Source of the DNA: JAEUQQ01 sp963697285
GTDB taxonomy: Bacteria; Acidobacteriota; Vicinamibacteria; Vicinamibacterales; JAFNAJ01
Length of the DNA stretch: 64,000 nt
NCBI GenBank assembly: GCA_963697285.1
Contig: CAVONI010000012.1
Location: 868,001 to 932,000, forward strand
Reading direction: 5' to 3'
The notes below the pieces were generated by a model. That model searched no databases and was not told the DNA's origin. It saw nothing but the letters and a program-made list of their open reading frames with translations. Each line of letters starts with the position of its first letter. Position 1 is the stretch's first letter. Positions 29,664 through 38,470 of this stretch are shown one piece after another. Position numbers and translations under genes: made by a program.

Positions 29664-30466
29664 TGACGGATCCACTCCACGATCTCCTGCGCGATGGCGT
29701 CAGGCGACAGGTCTTTCACCACGCGCGTGTCGCGACGCGCGACGGCACGGCGACGCGCGCTGAACGCGCCGGCCACCGGAATCGCTCGCCGCGCGTGGCC
29801 TTCTGCAGCGCGGGCATCAGCGTGCGCATGTTGGCCATGCCGAGCTGCGGGTTGTTGGGCGGCTCGTGCAGGCTGCCGGTCGCCCATCCGAGCACGGCCG
29901 GCGCGCCCGCGCACGTCGACACCTGGTGCCGTCCGCCCTCGATCGCGCTCGAGCACCTCGAACTCGCCGTCGGCGCCCACGGTGAGCGCGTCCACGCCCT
30001 GGAACTGCTCGGTGATGCCGAGCCGCTCGCCCACCATCTGCAGCGTGGTGCCCGCCGCGCGCGACGCCGATTCCCATCCGCCGAACAGGAGCAGTCTGCT
30101 GGCGGTCGAGGCCGGGAATCGCCGCGATCGCGTCGGCGAGCGCCGCCGCGCACGACGCGGCATCGGTGAAGCCGTTGGCGGGCCCGTCGATGGCGACGAG
30201 CTCGAACGGCACCTTCTGCGCGACGACCATCAGCACCTGCTGCAGCTTGGCTTTCGGCGCCAGGCTCACCAGCCACACCTTGCTGCCCGGCGTGCGCCTT
30301 CGCGAGATGCGCGGCCTCGAAGAGCGCGTGCGCCGCCCACGGGATCGATCACCGACGGCAGCATCGCCTCGTTCTTCAAGCCGGGCCCCGCCGGGCCCAT
30401 CACCGGCTCCAGCGTCTGGAGCGGATCGGGCACGAGCCCGGCACACACGACGATGTGGAATTCCAT
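29660..30466 (-). CDS. etfB: Electron transfer flavoprotein beta subunit (FixA-like, frameshifted)
   Basis: Partner of EtfA. The reconstructed protein starts 'MEFHIVVCAGLVPDPLQTLEP', typical of EtfB. 'AAHALFEAAHLAKAHAG' then 'KVWLVSLAPKAKLQQVLMVV' form the Rossmann-like nucleotide-binding part, and 'LLLFGGWESASRAAGTTLQMVGERLG' matches the EtfB 'G..S.D...G.VGP.LAE.LG' region. The end is 'DAIAQEIVEWIRQ', about 268 residues. Single extra bases are evident near 30345 and 30295, and further shifts occur near 30105, 29940 and 29760. Start 30466 was chosen from the conserved N-terminus. It lies 91 nt downstream of the FixCX-like gene, the gap being filled by two REP-like repeats. Confidence 0.7.
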
Positions 30467-30489
30467 GGAAACACCCGTGGGAAACGCCC

Positions 30490-30550
30490 GTAGGGGCCGC
30501 ACCCAGTGCGGCCCGATGAACGCCCGTACGGCCCGCACCCCGTGCGGCCC
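30490..30550. repeat. Two tandem REP-like palindromes inside the etf operon
   Basis: Direct copies at 30490-30515 (GTAGGGGCCGCACCCAGTGC core) and 30527-30550 (GTACGGCCCGCACCCCGTGC core) fill the gap between the fixCX-like stop and etfB. Hairpins inside a polycistronic mRNA could set the relative expression of the two cistrons (inference). Confidence 0.75.
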
Positions 30551-30556
30551 GACGTC

Positions 30557-32378
30557 CTAATTCTCGACGGCGTGCAGTCCGCCGGCGCCGGCGGTGAACT
30601 GCACGTTGCCGTCCGGGCAGTTCCACAGGCACGCGCCGCAGTGCACGCACTTCTCGCGATCGAACGTCACGCCCCCGTCGTCTCCGTCGACGATGGCCTG
30701 CCCGGAGCACATCGACGCACACAGGTGCGTGGTGCACTCGCGGCAGAGTCGACAGGTCGCTGAAGCGCACGTGGTCGGCGTAGCCGGCCGCCGCCTGGAC
30801 CTTGCCGCCCATCGAGCAGCGCATCCTGGTGCGTGACGAGCAGCCGGCCGTCGAACGGGATGGCGGGCCAGCCCGTGCGATCCATCAGGCGTCTGACGTG
30901 GTTGACGCCTCGAGCCGCGGATGCCTCTGCTCGTGGCTCCGGCGCGGGATGCGCACGCGGCCGCCCGAGAGTCCCGCCAGCGCCATGCCGGCAAGGCCCC
31001 ACAGCACGCCGCGGGTGAAGCCGTCGCGTGCGCCTTCCGCGACGCGCAGCTCGCGCTCGAGCCAGCTCGCGCGGCGGCGCTGCGACGTACGTGCGCTCCA
31101 GCGCGTCCTTCGTGAACGCCTCGCCGCGCGCCAGCAAGCTCGATCACGCCTTCGGCGAGCTGCGTCCCCGTCGTCCACGCCTCGTCCACGCCCGAGCCGC
31201 TGAGCGGGTTCGTGCTGCCCGATCCCTCGCCGATGCGCGCGAAGCCGTCGCCGACGAGGTGCGGCTCGCCGCGCCGTCCCGATTCCTGCACCGACTTCGC
31301 GCCCCACGAGCGCAGCGTGCCGCCCTCGAGCCAGCGCCACAGCCACGGGTGCAGCATCCAGTGCTGCAGGTAGCGGTACGCGGTGCGCAAGGGGCTGTCG
31401 AACCACGACGGCACGAAGATGCCGAGCGACACGGTGCGCGGCGCGAGCACGTAGAGGAACCCGAAGATCTCCGGCTCGGGATAACCGAGGTGTGGATGAC
31501 CGTGCCCGGCGCGAGATCGACGTCGTCGCGCAGGTCGACGACCATCTTCATGCCGAGCGCCCACTCGTCGCGCTGACGTGGCCGTCCGGCAACGCCGAAC
31601 CGTGCGTCGAGCGCGTGTCCCACCGCACCGATCGGCCCGTCGCCGACGACCGTGAGATCGGCGAACACGTCCATGCCCGGCGCGTAGGCATCGCCTGGCA
31701 CACCGCGCGCATCGGTGCCCTGGTCGACCAGGCGCACGCCGGTCACGCGCGCGTCGCCCTCGCCGAACAGCGGCGCAGCGACCGGCGACGCCGGCCAGAT
31801 CTGCGCCGCGCCGGTCGCCATCACCTGCGCGGCCACCCACTGCTGGAACTGCCCGAGCGAGAGCACGAAGCCGTCGTGCTTCTGCAGGAAGGGCGGGATG
31901 TACGGCAAGCGGACGCCGTGGTGCTCGAGGCCGAGCGCGCGTCCGCCTGCGCGCACGCACCGCATCGACGGCTCGCAACGGACGCGACCGGCGGCTCGCG
32001 CCGATGGGATCGAGCAGGTAGACGATCGTCTCGTCGCGCGACGGGCGCAGAGAGCGGGATGCCTGCCGACGCCAGTTCCGGGAACGATGCGCGCAGCCCG
32101 CGCGCGCGCGTCACGACGCCCGAGACACCTGCGCCGAGATCGTCGGCGCGCTCGAAGCACAGCACCTGCAGCGGCAGGCCCGGCATCGCGCGGCTCTCGA
32201 GGCGCGTGGTGCCGTCGTCGTTGAGCACGGCGCGCCCGAGCGTCGTGAGAAACCCGGCGGTCGCGGGACCGAAGCCCGCGCAGACGATGTCGACGCGCAT
32301 GTCAGCGCGCGGCACCGCTGACTCGGGCGGCGTGATCGGCGGTGGGGCTGCGCCCTCGCGCGACCCGGAATCATCCAT
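30557..32378 (-). CDS. ETF-quinone oxidoreductase-like flavoprotein with fused ferredoxin domain (FixC-FixX type, frameshifted)
   Basis: Would accept electrons from EtfAB and pass them to quinone at the membrane. The N-terminal FAD site is 'VDIVCAGFGPATAGFL' (~30), followed by FixC-like sequence ('VLCFERADDLGAGVSG', 'VVGDGPIGAVGHALDARFG', 'FGFLYVLAPRTVSLGIFV', 'GDGFARIGEGSGSTNPLSGSG'). The C-terminal ~75 residues are a ferredoxin ('CRECTTHLCASMC', 'CVHCGACLWNCPDGNVQF'). FixC and FixX are separate proteins in classical Fix systems; here, as in ETF-QO, they appear to be one chain of about 600 residues. This assumes the shift near 30800-30820 is an artefact, since otherwise fixX would be a separate ORF. 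AGAGGA lies 9 nt before the ATG, and the acd stop is 12 nt upstream. Many +1 frameshifts. Confidence 0.65.
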
Positions 32379-32390
32379 CGAGCGTGTCCT

Positions 32391-34589
32391 CTACGCCGGG
32401 TAGTCGGGCGCCTCTGGGATCATCACCTTCGTGAGCGCGTCGGCGGCCCGATCCTTCGCCAGCCGTGCGCCCGTGAGGCAGCCGTCCATCTTGCCGCGGA
32501 GCGCCTGGAACGTCTGCAGGCCCGGCGTGCGCGCGCACGGCCCCGCCTTCGCGGCGTGCGACCCGTCGGCCTCGATCACGTCGAGCGTAGCTCCGCGCCG
32601 TCGCTCCATACCCGGGGATGAGCGTGTCGAGGTCGTCCACCTCCTGCGCGGTGCAGCAGCCGACGGCGCACACGTCGTCCCACGAGGGATGGCGGTTGTA
32701 GCCGTAGACGAGTTCGGCCGTGATGCGTCCCACCTCGCCCGCCGCGTGCGCCGACTGCACGTGACACAGGTCGGTGAAGAAGCGGACGAACCCCGGGGCG
32801 GTCTCGTGCAGGTCGGTGCCGCTGCCGCCGCGCGCCTCGAGTTCGAGGACGTCGAGGATCTGGAAGCGTGCCGCGAGCAGCCAGCAGAGCGCGTCGGCCA
32901 GCGGGAAGGTCACGCCCTGGCGGCTGCTCTTGTACAGCTTCGCGCCGTCGGCGTCGGTGGCCTTCTGCAGATGATGCAGCGTCCACAGCCACAGCGTCAT
33001 CGCCGATGCGAGCGTGCATGCGCCCGTGCCGGGCTTCGTCGCGCCGATGCCTCGCATCTCGCGAATCCAGTGCTCGAACTGCGCGAGGAACACCTCGTTG
33101 GTCATCGTCAGCGACAACTGGCGCCGCTGCACGGCCTCGGGCCCTTCGTAGGTCGCCTCGAGCTGCGCGTCGGTCCACTTGTAGCCAAGGAACCCCGGGC
33201 AGTCTTCGGTGATGCCGTAGCCCGCCCATCAGGCTGACCGCCTCGCGCATCATCGTCGCGCCCTGTCCCGTGTTCCAGAGCTTCACTGCCGGGCACAGGA
33301 CCGCGGCGACCGTGTCGCGACGGACGAAGGTGGCGAGTTCGTCCGAGGGCGGCTGCCCCGCCTTGATCCGGGGATCTCCTGCTGGCCAACAGCGGCGAGG
33401 GCCTTCGTCTCGGCACGGTCGCCGCGAACGCCGCGTTCCGCGAGGATGGCGTCCTTGCGACGCTCGAGCGGGTCCAGTTCGTCGAACAGCCGCGCCGTGG
33501 CGAAGCCGAGCGACGCGCTCGCCTCGCCCGTCGCCCAGATGTCGATCAGCCGGTGCAGCGCGTCTTCGCGCTGCTGCAGTCCGAGCTCGTAGCGCACCGA
33601 GCCCGGCGTCACCGACTCGCCGCCGCGGAAGCGCGTCCGCTGGTAGCGCAGGACGGGCTCGACGGCCGACAGCAGCTTGGCGGCCGTCATCAGGCCCACG
33701 GTCACGCGCGTGCGGCGGAACACCGCCTCGATGATCCCGCCGTGGTCGAAGCACGGCACGATGACGCCCTTCTCCACGGTGTATCCGCCGACGATGCGGC
33801 TGGCCGGCACGGTGAGGCTGAAGACGGGATCGTGCGTCGACGAGAGCTGGTGCACGAGCTTGCGCGTCGCCGGACCGCGGTCGAAGAGGCCGGGATCGGT
33901 CTCTTCGAGGATGACCATGCAGCTGCCCTTGATGCGCGGGTCGGCCGAGTCGACGGCGGCCGTGACGAAGTTCGCGAACCCCATGTTCGTGATGAAGCGA
34001 CCACGCTTCTCGACCTGCAGGATCGGTTCGCCGCCGTCGGGCCATTCCTTGATCGACACCTTGCCGTTGAGCAGGCCGGTCTCGACGCCCACGTACGGGA
34101 TGGGCTCGGTCAGGCAGAACGCGCCGCGCCAGGTCTTGCGGTCTTCGCCGGGCTGCGCCGGGCGGGTGCGCGCGAGGTAGAACGCGCGCTGCTCGGGCGT
34201 GCCCTTCTCGTGGATGGGCGCCAGCGCGAGGTGGCCGGCCATGCTGCAGGTGGCGGCGCCGGCATCGACCCAGGCCAGTTCGAAGGCGGCGAGCGCCATG
34301 GCGAGGTTCTTCGGGCCGTCGATGAAGCCGCCCACCTCCGGGTCGAGGTAGAGCGCGGTGATGCCGGCTTCGTCGAAGACCTCGAGCAGGCTGGCCTTCT
34401 CGGGGGTCCACTCGTGCGATTCGCGCACGCCGCCGGCGACGAGGCGTGCGACGTGGCCCGCGGGCAACGCCGCGCGCCGACTGCACGAGCATCTGGTGTG
34501 CGAACTTGTCGGTGAAGCCGCCACATCACCTGGCGAACGTCGTCGCCCGGCAGCGTGCGTAGCGAGTCGGTTTCGAGCGTGCCCGGCAT
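32391..34589 (-). CDS. Acyl-CoA dehydrogenase, long C-terminally extended type (frameshifted)
   Basis: First gene of the electron-transfer operon. It oxidises an acyl-CoA to enoyl-CoA and reduces EtfAB; the substrate is unknown. ATG at 34589 is preceded by AAAGGA at 8 nt. Visible landmarks are 'GITALYLDPEVGGFIDGPKNLAMAL', the flavin/substrate region 'GAFCLTEP' (~150), 'FITNMGFAN', 'LVHQLSSTHDPVFSLTVPASRIVGG', and the C-terminal FAD helix with 'YGITEDCPGFLGYKWTDAQ' then 'YEGPEAVQ'. After that an extra ~220 residues follow, as in ACADs with a C-terminal domain. It is about 730 residues, longer than the usual ~600. Frame changes near 34540, 34480, 33375, 33220 and 32600 are best read as single extra bases. 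The long hairpin at 34641-34732 lies just upstream. Confidence 0.72.
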
Positions 34590-34640
34590 CGAAGCGTCCT
34601 TTCGGTGAAACTGCCCACCGCGTTGCGGGGGATTATAGAA

Positions 34641-34732
34641 GGGGTCACATCTTTCTTTATCGCTTAATTCAAGCTCTGACCCCTGGCATGGGGTCAGAGC
34701 TTGAGAAATGCGATAAAGAAAGATGTGACCCC
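34641..34732. repeat. Long inverted repeat, MITE/REP-like element
   Basis: Two 43-nt arms (34641-34683, 34690-34732) separated by 6 nt. The outer 23 and inner 14 positions pair perfectly around a 6-nt mismatch. The ends read GGGGTCACATCTTTC... and ...GAAAGATGTGACCCC, the centre ...CTCTGACCCC / GGGGTCAGAG.... The AT-rich middle contrasts with its surroundings. It starts 5 nt after the methyltransferase stop and 52 nt before the acd start. It may serve as a terminator, and it resembles IS200/RAYT-mobilised GTCAGA-type repeats (inference). Confidence 0.85.
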
Positions 34733-34737
34733 TTCGG

Positions 34738-35562
34738 CTAGACGAACTCGGCGGGGCGGCCGGCGAAGCGGGCGCGCATCACGGCAATCGCCTCGGCGCT
34801 GCAGTCCACCAGCGTGACGTCGCGACCGTGACGATCGGCCGCGTCGCCGAACGAGCCGCTGCCTGCAAAGAAGTCGAGCAGCCGATCGCCGGGATGCGAA
34901 TGCACCTTGACGAGCCGCTCGAGGATGCCCAGGGGCTTCTGGGTCGGATACCCCGTCTTCTCGCGGCCCGTGGGACTCACGATGGTGTGCCACCACGTGT
35001 CGGTGGGCGTCTTCCCGCGCGCCGCCTTCTCGGGCGTGACCAGGCCGGGAGCCATGTACGGAATGCGGTCGGCCTCGTCGAGGTTGAACACGTAGTCGCC
35101 GGCCGTCCGCGCGTACCAGAGGATGTTGTCGTGCTTCGGCGACCAGCGCGTGCGCGACCGCGCGCCGTAGTCGTACGCCCAGATGATCTCGTTGACGAAC
35201 GCGTCGCGGCCGAACAATTCGTCGAGCAGCACCTTGACGTAGTGCACCTCGCGGAAGTCGAGGTGCACGAACAGGCTGCCGCGCGGCGCGAGCACCCGGT
35301 GCGCCTCGGCGAGGCGCGGTCGCAGGAACGCCAGGTAGTCGCCGAAGCGATCGACGTAGGTGCGCTGCGCCACCGTCTCGGTCTGGTAACGCTGCCCGCC
35401 GAAGCCCGTGCGATCGCCCTCGACCGACCGCGACATCCGCTGCTCGAGGCGCCGCTGGATCTTCCCGGTGTTGAACGGCGGATCGATGTAGATCAGGTCG
35501 ATCGATCCGGCGGCCATGCCGGGCAGGACGTCGAGGTTGTCCGCGTGATGCACGCGGATCAT
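34738..35562 (-). CDS. Orphan site-specific DNA methyltransferase (DPPF type, N6-adenine/N4-cytosine)
   Basis: A 274-residue methylase. Motif IV 'DLIYIDPPFNTG' lies near the N-terminus (residues 27-30 DPPF), while the AdoMet-binding motif I 'LLDFFAGSGSFGDAA' is near the C-terminus (~228). This is the beta-class order typical of N6_N4_Mtase enzymes. 'TGYPTQKPLGILERLV' precedes motif I, as in that family. There is no restriction endonuclease, specificity subunit or mobility gene next to it, so it is probably an orphan regulator or epigenetic enzyme. Start MIRVHHADNL at 35562 was chosen because the motifs begin immediately after it; the upstream extension is Gly/Arg-rich non-homologous sequence. 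Recognition site unknown. Confidence 0.82.
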   Translation of the reverse strand: MIRVHHADNLDVLPGMAAGSIDLIYIDPPFNTGKIQRRLEQRMSRSVEGDRTGFGGQRYQTETVAQRTYVDRFGDYLAFLRPRLAEAHRVLAPRGSLFVHLDFREVHYVKVLLDELFGRDAFVNEIIWAYDYGARSRTRWSPKHDNILWYARTAGDYVFNLDEADRIPYMAPGLVTPEKAARGKTPTDTWWHTIVSPTGREKTGYPTQKPLGILERLVKVHSHPGDRLLDFFAGSGSFGDAADRHGRDVTLVDCSAEAIAVMRARFAGRPAEFV

Positions 35563-35677
35563 CCAGCAGCCCCGTGTTCGTAGCGTGACACTGCGGCGAT
35601 TGTACCTGCTCCCGACGTCGGCAGTGCGCCGGTTACACTGGGAGGGGCCAGCGCCTGACCCGACCGCGCGCCACCCC

Positions 35678-36832
35678 ATGCCTCCGGCCCCGCCAGCCCC
35701 CCCGCGTGTTCGCACGCTGTCTGTACATGCCGACTACGCGTGCGCACACTCGGGCGCGTGTTGCCGGGCGGGATGGACCATCCCGCTGGAGCGGGAGCAG
35801 CACGCCGCCCTGGCTGCGCGCCTCGCCAGCGGGCAACTGCCACTCCCTCCTGACGCGACGACGCCGTTCGTCGCCTACGATCCCGACGATCCGAGCCGAC
35901 TCGCATTCGCCCATGACGCGGCAGGCGCCTGCGTGTTCCTCGCCGGGGACGGCACGTCACTGTGCCGCATACACCGCGACGCAGGAGAGCTCCTGCTCCC
36001 CGTCGCGTGCCAGCAGTTCCCCCGCGTCGCCGTGACAGGCGACGGATGGGCTGACGTCACGTTGTCGCACTTCTGCCCGACGGCGGCGCGGCGCCTCGTC
36101 GACGCGGTCGCCAGCCTCACGATCGTGTGCGGTCCCCCGAGTTGCCAGGGACGCGTGCTCGAAGGGCTCGACACGCGCGGTCACCTCCCGCCGTTGCTGC
36201 GTCCTGGCGTCCTCCATACCCCTGACAGCTGGCGACGGCTCGAGGCGGCGGCCGTCATGGCGCTCGACGCGAAAGGGCCTGTGCGCGGACGGTTGACGAC
36301 GCTCGACGCCTGGACGCGGCAGATCGAGACGTGGTCGGCCCGCGCCGGTCCGCTCGACGAGTTCGTGACGCGCGTGGTCTCGACGCGCGACGTGGCGGAT
36401 GCCCGCAGGCCTCCGAGCGCCACGGCTCACGACGCGCGCGACCTCCCTGCCGACCAGGTGCTCGAGGACTGGCGGCGCGCATGGCAGGCGGTTCCCCCTG
36501 CGAGAGCCCTGATGCCTCACCGACATCCGTGCGCGACCGACGTCCAGGCAGCGCGCGCTGGCCTGGCGCCACTCGACGCCAGCGTCGGCCGGTACCTGGC
36601 TGCCAAGGTGTTCGCGTCGTGGGTGCCCTGGCTGGCGACGCGGACCTCGACGCTCTCGCGCGTGGTCACGTGCGCGTACCACGTCCTCGTGGTCGAGGCG
36701 GCGCGCATCGGTGGCCCGATCGGCCGCGACGTGCTGGTCGAGGCGATCCGGCAGGCCGATCTGCTGCTCGTGCACCTCGTGGAGTTGCCCTGGCTGGTTC
36801 GGGACCTCGAAGGTGAATCGCCTCGGGCATGA
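35678..36832 (+). CDS. YkgJ/FliB-type cysteine-cluster protein
   Basis: A protein of about 384 residues with the metal-chelating pattern of the YkgJ/flagellin-lysine-methylase-like family: 'YACAHSGACCRAGW' near residue 20, 'CVFL...SLCRIHR' near 85-95 and 'PVACQQFPR' near 108, then a long helical C-terminal part. The cysteines probably bind an Fe-S cluster or zinc. No flagellar genes are nearby, so the flagellin-methylase role is unsupported; the label is structural only. The start is uncertain: ATG 35678 has little upstream support and a GTG at 35585 is also possible. Its stop overlaps an ATG (ATGA, 36829) in the frame of the following cytochrome c gene. Confidence 0.65.
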   Translation: MPPAPPAPPRVRTLSVHADYACAHSGACCRAGWTIPLEREQHAALAARLASGQLPLPPDATTPFVAYDPDDPSRLAFAHDAAGACVFLAGDGTSLCRIHRDAGELLLPVACQQFPRVAVTGDGWADVTLSHFCPTAARRLVDAVASLTIVCGPPSCQGRVLEGLDTRGHLPPLLRPGVLHTPDSWRRLEAAAVMALDAKGPVRGRLTTLDAWTRQIETWSARAGPLDEFVTRVVSTRDVADARRPPSATAHDARDLPADQVLEDWRRAWQAVPPARALMPHRHPCATDVQAARAGLAPLDASVGRYLAAKVFASWVPWLATRTSTLSRVVTCAYHVLVVEAARIGGPIGRDVLVEAIRQADLLLVHLVELPWLVRDLEGESPRA

Positions 36833-36879
36833 GCACGTGGGTTTTGACTCCGGGCCGTTCTGCTGATTCAATTGGCGTC

Positions 36880-37239
36880 ATGCGCCTTGCACCTTCGTCT
36901 CTCTCCGCTTTCGGACTCGGGCTGTTCGCGGCGACCCTTGCGGTCGTCACCGGGTTGGTGTCCCACGCAGCCGCCCAGCAACCTGCCGCCATTGACGCCA
37001 CGGCGCTTTACAAGAAGCACTGCGTCATCTGCCACGGCGCGACGGGCACCTCTCCCATGAAGAACGCGAGCTTCGCCGACGGGGTCTGGGTGCACGGCAC
37101 GACCGTCAAGGAGTTGACAGTCGTGATCGCGAACGGCGTGAAGGGCACCGTGATGCAGCCGTTTGCCAGCAAGCTGACCGAGGCAGAGATCACGGCGCTG
37201 GCCAGGCACGTCCGGGCATTCGACAAGAAGCTGAAATAG
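36880..37239 (+). CDS. Small periplasmic c-type cytochrome
   Basis: A 119-residue monohaem cytochrome. The signal peptide 'MRLAPSSLSAFGLGLFAATL...SHAAAQ' precedes haem motif 'CVICHG' (mature residue ~25), and the distal ligand Met is probably in 'GTVMQPFASKL'. The end 'ITALARHVRAFDKKLK' is the usual last helix of class I cytochromes. Start 36880 gives a proper signal peptide; an in-frame ATG at 36829 overlaps the previous stop and would add 17 residues. It acts in periplasmic electron transfer; the partner is not identified. Confidence 0.82.
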   Translation: MRLAPSSLSAFGLGLFAATLAVVTGLVSHAAAQQPAAIDATALYKKHCVICHGATGTSPMKNASFADGVWVHGTTVKELTVVIANGVKGTVMQPFASKLTEAEITALARHVRAFDKKLK

Positions 37240-37327
37240 GCCGCCGGGCCAGGCACCCCACACGCCTCACGTGTGAAGCGACCGTGGACACGTCTCTTTC
37301 AGTAGCTGCGCGAAGGCGCAGGTCCCG

Positions 37328-38114
37328 ATGACCGCGACGCCGCCCGCGTGTGCCTTCGACCTCAGCGGACGCCTGGCCGTCGTCGTCGGCGGGACCACCG
37401 GCATCGGGCGAGCGCTGGCCCTCGGCCTCGCCGATGCCGGGGCCCACGTGGTCGCCACGGGACGCCGCGTGACGAAGGTCGACGAGGTGGCCCGCGAGAT
37501 CGAGGCGGCGGGGCCGGCGCACGCTGCGGCACCCGTGCGATGTCGTCGATCGCCGGTCGCTCGAGACGCTGCGCGATGCGTGCCTCGACGCCTTCGGCGC
37601 GATCGACATCCTCGTCTGCGCGGCCGGCATCACCAAGCGCGTTCCCACGCTCGAGATGGCCGACGCCGACTGGAACGCGATCCTCGACACCAACCTCAAC
37701 GGGACGCTGCGCGCGTGCCAGGTGGTGGGCGCGCACATGGTGGCGCGCGGAGCCGGCAGCATCATCACCATCGCGTCGCTGTCGTCGTTCGTCGGACTGC
37801 ACGAGGTGGCCGCCTACACGGCGAGCAAGAGCGCCGTGGCCGGCCTCACGCGCGCGCTGGCGGTGGAGTGGGCGCCGCATGGCGTTCGCGTGAACGGGAT
37901 TGCGCCTGGCGTCTTCCGTACCGACCTCAACACGGCCCTGCTCGACTCGCCGCGCGGGCAGGAGTTCCTGCTCCGCACGCCGATGAAGCGATTCGGCACG
38001 ATCGACGAGCTCGTCGGCGCGGCCGTCTTCCTGGCGTCCGATGCCGCGAGCTTCGTCACCGGACACCTGCTGGCCGTCGACGGCGGATTCCTGGCCAGCG
38101 GTGTCAACCAGTGA
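37328..38114 (+). CDS. Short-chain dehydrogenase/reductase (sugar or sugar-acid type, one frameshift)
   Basis: About 262 residues with the SDR cofactor motif 'VVVGGTTGIGRALALG' (TGxxxGIG type, ~20-35), 'LVCAAGITKR' (NNAG equivalent), the catalytic Ser in 'TIASLSSFVG', and Tyr/Lys in 'VAAYTASKSAVAGL'. The end 'LLAVDGGFLASGVNQ' is typical of FabG-like polyol/gluconate dehydrogenases. A single extra base near 37541 splits it: residues 1-71 are in one frame, the rest in another. Its stop overlaps a GTG start of the next gene. The operon with altronate-dehydratase-like genes implies a sugar-acid oxidoreductase role (inference). Confidence 0.8.
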
Positions 38115-38470
38115 GGGCGGCGCTCGTCATCGACGCCCGCGACAACGTGGCCACCGCCCTGCGGGTGATCGAGCCTGGCGACGAGGTCCTCGTCGGCGCA
38201 CGCGCCGTGGTCGCGCTCGATCGCATCCCGGCCGGGCACAAGATCGCCACGGCCGACATCCCGGCTGGAATGCCCGTCGTGAAATACGGCAGTCCGATCG
38301 GCCTCGCGATCGCCGACATCAACGCCGGCGCGCACGTGCACACCCACAACCTGGCCAGCACTCGCGGACGCGGTGACCTGGCTCCAGCGCCGGGCGGCCG
38401 GCTCGCCGAACCCGACGACGAGGGCACGGGGGATGCGGCCACGGTGAAGGCGGAAGGGCCACGCCCGTGA
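38111..38470 (+). CDS. Altronate dehydratase N-terminal SAF-domain subunit (UxaA N-terminal type)
   Basis: A 119-residue SAF-domain protein starting GTG at 38111, overlapping the SDR stop (GTGA). 'VIDARDNVATALRVIEPGDEV' and 'ITTADIPAGMPVVKYGSPIGLA'-like sequence plus 'INAGAHVHTHNL' match the small domain of UxaA/GarD/SgaD dehydratases, which binds metal through the His pair in 'HVHTHN'. It works with the large subunit downstream. Because of the frameshift in the SDR gene, this gene lies in the same frame as the SDR N-terminus and would be mis-called as an SDR fusion. Confidence 0.75.
   Translation: MRAALVIDARDNVATALRVIEPGDEVLVGARAVVALDRIPAGHKIATADIPAGMPVVKYGSPIGLAIADINAGAHVHTHNLASTRGRGDLAPAPGGRLAEPDDEGTGDAATVKAEGPRP

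Noticed and set aside
28622..34589. ETF/acyl-CoA dehydrogenase operon as a set of pseudogenes
   Set aside because: All breaks are single extra bases with conserved motifs continuing at once; true decay would show deletions and stop-generating substitutions too.
34110..34589. Separate 159-residue gene at the start of the acd gene
   Set aside because: It is the acd N-terminus cut short by an extra base; its continuation matches acyl-CoA dehydrogenases in the next frame.
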